A stretch of 7,469 nt of DNA, from the NCBI GenBank assembly GCA_946478975.1, contig CAMLEO010000319.1:1-7469 (forward strand), written 5' to 3'. Positions 5,409 to 7,469 of this stretch are shown in pieces (position 1 is the first letter of the stretch; every line of letters begins with the position of its first letter). The DNA is from an uncultured Steroidobacter sp. (GTDB lineage: Bacteria > Pseudomonadota > Gammaproteobacteria > Steroidobacterales > Steroidobacteraceae). The position numbers were made by a program, and so were the translations under genes. Below the pieces are notes generated by a model, which was not told the DNA's origin, ran no database searches, and saw nothing but the letters and a program-made list of their open reading frames with translations.

Positions 5409-7469
5409 TCAGAACTTCTGCGACAGACCGACGTACCAGCGGCGACCCAGCAGGTCGTACGTGGACACGTCCGTGTTCGCGTTGGTGACATTGTTCTGAT
5501 AGAACAGCGGCGGCACCTTGTCGCCCAGGTTGATACCACCCACCTGCACCTTGGTGTTGCTCGGGAAGGTGTAGCCGAAGGTCGCATCGACGTAGGTCAT
5601 CGAGCCGATCTCCAGCGGCGCCTCGTCCGTCAGACCGCCATCCGGGCCCACGATCTTCAGGCTGTGGATGTAACGCAGGGTGACCAGGCCGTCGAAGCCG
5701 CCCATGGCCCAGCCGATGCCCATCAGGCCACGCCACTTGGCGTAGTTGCCGAACTGGCGATCGTACGTGCCCGCGATTTCGATCGGGGTCGCTCCGGGAG
5801 CAGGCGTGCTCTCGTAGCTGTTGATGCGCGTCATATCCAACGAGATGTTGAACGAGCCGATCGGCGTATCGCGCAGCCCGTACTTCACGCTGAAGTCGAT
5901 ACCGTCGGTCTTGAGCTGACCCAAGTTGACGATCGGCTCCTGGAAGACCTGGAACAGGCCGGCGTTGTTGCTGCTTGACGGATAGCGGAACATCAGGCCG
6001 CAGAACGTCGGGTTGCCAGTCTGCACGCACTGATCGACCGCGAAGTTCGGATCGAGCGGCGTGATCAGGTCATCGATCTTGTACTTCCAGTAGTCCACCG
6101 ACATCGACAGACCCTGCAGGAAGTTCGGATCGTAGACCACGCCGAAGGTCACCACGTCGCCCGTCTCAGGCTTCAAGTTCGGGCTGCCCGTGATCAAACC
6201 CGTGACCTGGCTGTTGGGCTGCGCAAACGTGCCATCGAGCGGCACGCCCTGGCAGGCCAGCGACAGGTTCGGATTGGCTGCGACATCGGCCGCCGTCAGG
6301 CCCGTACAAGGATCGTTGAACGTCGGCGAGTCCTGCGACGGCGCCTTCGACAGATCCAGGATGGTCGGAGCACGGAACACTTCCGCGTACGAGCCACGCA
6401 CCAGCAGGTCGGAAATCGGTCGATACTCGACCTTGAACTGCGCGTTGGTCGAATTGCCGATCGTGTCCTTGGAATAATCCGAGTAGCGCACACCGATGGT
6501 CGTGTTGAGCGCCTGCACGCCCGGCAGATCCTTCAGCAATGGCACGAAGAACTCGGTGTACACCTCGCGCACGTTGTATTCAGCAAACGAGTTGCCGGTA
6601 CAGGTTTCCTGCGCCAGCAAGCACGACAGATACAAGGGCGCCTCGCCGCGCGTCAGCACGTCGGTTTCGAAATCGCCGCGCTGATTGCGGTATTCCGCGC
6701 CCACCGCCATCAGCACCGCGCCCGCCGGCAGATCGAACAGCTCGCCGTTGGCGTTCAGCGAATAGCCCTGGCTGCTGTAGGTGTAGTCGGTGCGGTAGTT
6801 GGTGGAGATGCTCTGCAACGCCGCGATCTGCACCGGATCTTCCAGGTTGAAGATGTTGATCGGCGTACAGCCGGCAATGACGTTGCCCGGCGTACCGCAG
6901 ACGATGTTGCCGCCGCCCGCGTCGAACGAAGGCCCGAGCGCCTGCGCCAGCTGCGGTCCGAGCAGATAGCCGGAGACGTTGGCACGCTGGCCCATGCGGC
7001 CGAGCTGCACGTTCGCATCCCACTGCCAGGTCGTGTCGCCGAACTTGCCGCGCAGGCCGGCGTTACCCAGCACGCTGTCGGTCTCGACTTCGCTCTTGCG
7101 ATTGCCGAGCGCCGTCAGACGCACCTGGGTGTTCGGGAAGGTACCTTCGACACCGCCGAACGACAGGCCCGCGCCCGGGAACGCCCGGTTGCCGAACGGG
7201 TTGTAGTAGCTGTCCGCGGAGATGATGGTGTCATCAGCCGTCGCGTCGAACGGCAGCGAGGCCAGCTGGAAACCCGAAGTGGTGCGCGTGTAGAGCAGCT
7301 CGCCGTACCCTTCGAGGTTGTCGTTGACCTGGTAGTTCAGCAGTGAGAACACGCTGCTGCGTTCCTGCGGCGTGATCAGCAGGTTGAACGGCTGATAGTT
7401 ATAAAGATCCGAGTTCTGGAAGCAGTGGTAGTTCGCAGTGTTCGCCACCGCGCCCGACGCACCTTCGTT
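5409..7469 (-). CDS. TonB-dependent outer-membrane receptor, C-terminal beta-barrel part (5' end cut by window edge)
   Basis: The frame is open from the right edge to the TGA at 5411-5409, giving 686 visible residues. The true start and the plug domain lie outside; the GTG at 7448 is internal, since sequence upstream of it stays in frame. TonB-receptor hallmarks are visible (residue numbers count from the right edge): RGSYAEVFRAPTILDLS near 358-374, SPNLKPETGDVVTFGVVYDP near 429-448, and a C-terminal block with GR followed by a final Phe (YVGLSQKF), the usual signal for barrel insertion. Long Asn/Asp/Gly/Pro-rich stretches fit extracellular loops. Nine cysteines are visible: C16, then pairs 191/201, 283/290, 388/406 and 481/490, which look like loop disulfides. 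Receptors of this size (commonly 900-1,000 residues) import large substrates such as siderophores, glycans or peptides using energy from TonB-ExbBD. The ligand cannot be assigned. The gene ends in two hairpins, the second a terminator. Confidence 0.95.
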   Translation of the reverse strand, partial: NEGASGAVANTANYHCFQNSDLYNYQPFNLLITPQERSSVFSLLNYQVNDNLEGYGELLYTRTTSGFQLASLPFDATADDTIISADSYYNPFGNRAFPGAGLSFGGVEGTFPNTQVRLTALGNRKSEVETDSVLGNAGLRGKFGDTTWQWDANVQLGRMGQRANVSGYLLGPQLAQALGPSFDAGGGNIVCGTPGNVIAGCTPINIFNLEDPVQIAALQSISTNYRTDYTYSSQGYSLNANGELFDLPAGAVLMAVGAEYRNQRGDFETDVLTRGEAPLYLSCLLAQETCTGNSFAEYNVREVYTEFFVPLLKDLPGVQALNTTIGVRYSDYSKDTIGNSTNAQFKVEYRPISDLLVRGSYAEVFRAPTILDLSKAPSQDSPTFNDPCTGLTAADVAANPNLSLACQGVPLDGTFAQPNSQVTGLITGSPNLKPETGDVVTFGVVYDPNFLQGLSMSVDYWKYKIDDLITPLDPNFAVDQCVQTGNPTFCGLMFRYPSSSNNAGLFQVFQEPIVNLGQLKTDGIDFSVKYGLRDTPIGSFNISLDMTRINSYESTPAPGATPIEIAGTYDRQFGNYAKWRGLMGIGWAMGGFDGLVTLRYIHSLKIVGPDGGLTDEAPLEIGSMTYVDATFGYTFPSNTKVQVGGINLGDKVPPLFYQNNVTNANTDVSTYDLLGRRWYVGLSQKF

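Noticed and set aside
4166..5488. Long plus-strand open frame of 440 codons
   Set aside because: It is antisense to the TPR region of the sulfotransferase and runs through the terminator into the receptor 3' end. Its composition is arginine-rich low-complexity and no motif is present.
5263..6030. Minus-strand open frame of 255 codons spanning the receptor 3' end and the terminator
   Set aside because: It is out of frame with both flanking genes, crosses a terminator and shows no domain. The receptor frame with its C-terminal Phe is clearly the real one.
7446..7448. GTG as the start of the TonB-dependent receptor
   Set aside because: The seven codons upstream to the window edge remain open in the same frame, there is no ribosome-binding site, and the protein from here would lack the plug domain. 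It is an internal valine codon in a truncated gene.
1..7469. CRISPR array, tRNA or rRNA gene, insertion sequence, or short precursor-peptide gene
   Set aside because: I saw no spaced direct repeats, no tRNA-like cloverleaf, no transposase motifs or terminal inverted repeats. The intergenic gaps (1, 20 and 97 bp) leave no room for a separate peptide gene outside the large coding frames.

Overview
The window looks like a piece of the chromosome of a GC-rich Gram-negative proteobacterium. A TonB-dependent outer-membrane receptor shows an outer membrane. The style of receptor, and its company of TPR-sulfotransferases and 2-oxoglutarate (2OG) oxygenases, resembles the Steroidobacter/Xanthomonas or sphingomonad groups. 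That placement is an inference from gene style and not a sequence match. The window is almost entirely coding: five large genes, two of them cut by the window edges, and no gap above 100 bp.

Layout from left to right. (1) Positions 1-1617, minus strand, running off the left edge: a two-domain protein with an aspartyl/asparaginyl beta-hydroxylase-like 2OG oxygenase at the N-terminus and a PAPS-dependent sulfotransferase at the C-terminus. (2) Positions 1619-2890, minus strand, one base upstream of gene 1 and probably translationally coupled to it: TPR repeats fused to another aspartyl/asparaginyl beta-hydroxylase-type domain. (3) A 20-bp divergent intergenic gap (2891-2910) that seems to hold overlapping back-to-back -10 elements. 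(4) Positions 2911-3525, plus strand: a stand-alone prolyl-4-hydroxylase-like 2OG-Fe(II) oxygenase whose 3' end overlaps the convergent next gene by 53 bp. (5) Positions 3473-5311, minus strand: TPR repeats fused to a sulfotransferase. (6) Positions 5329-5394: two hairpins, one of them a good intrinsic terminator. (7) Positions 5409-7469, minus strand, running off the right edge: the beta-barrel part of a TonB-dependent receptor.

Taken together, the locus encodes three 2OG oxygenases and two sulfotransferases next to an outer-membrane transporter. Three modules (TPR, Asp/Asn-hydroxylase-like oxygenase, sulfotransferase) occur in all three pairwise fusions: TPR+sulfotransferase, TPR+hydroxylase and hydroxylase+sulfotransferase. 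The simplest reading is a pathway that hydroxylates and then sulfates a common substrate, with TPRs recruiting a protein or peptide client. The client is not identifiable here. Candidates are the receptor itself before export, a peptide encoded outside the window, or a small molecule handled by the receptor. None of the four enzymes shows a signal peptide, so the chemistry should be cytoplasmic.
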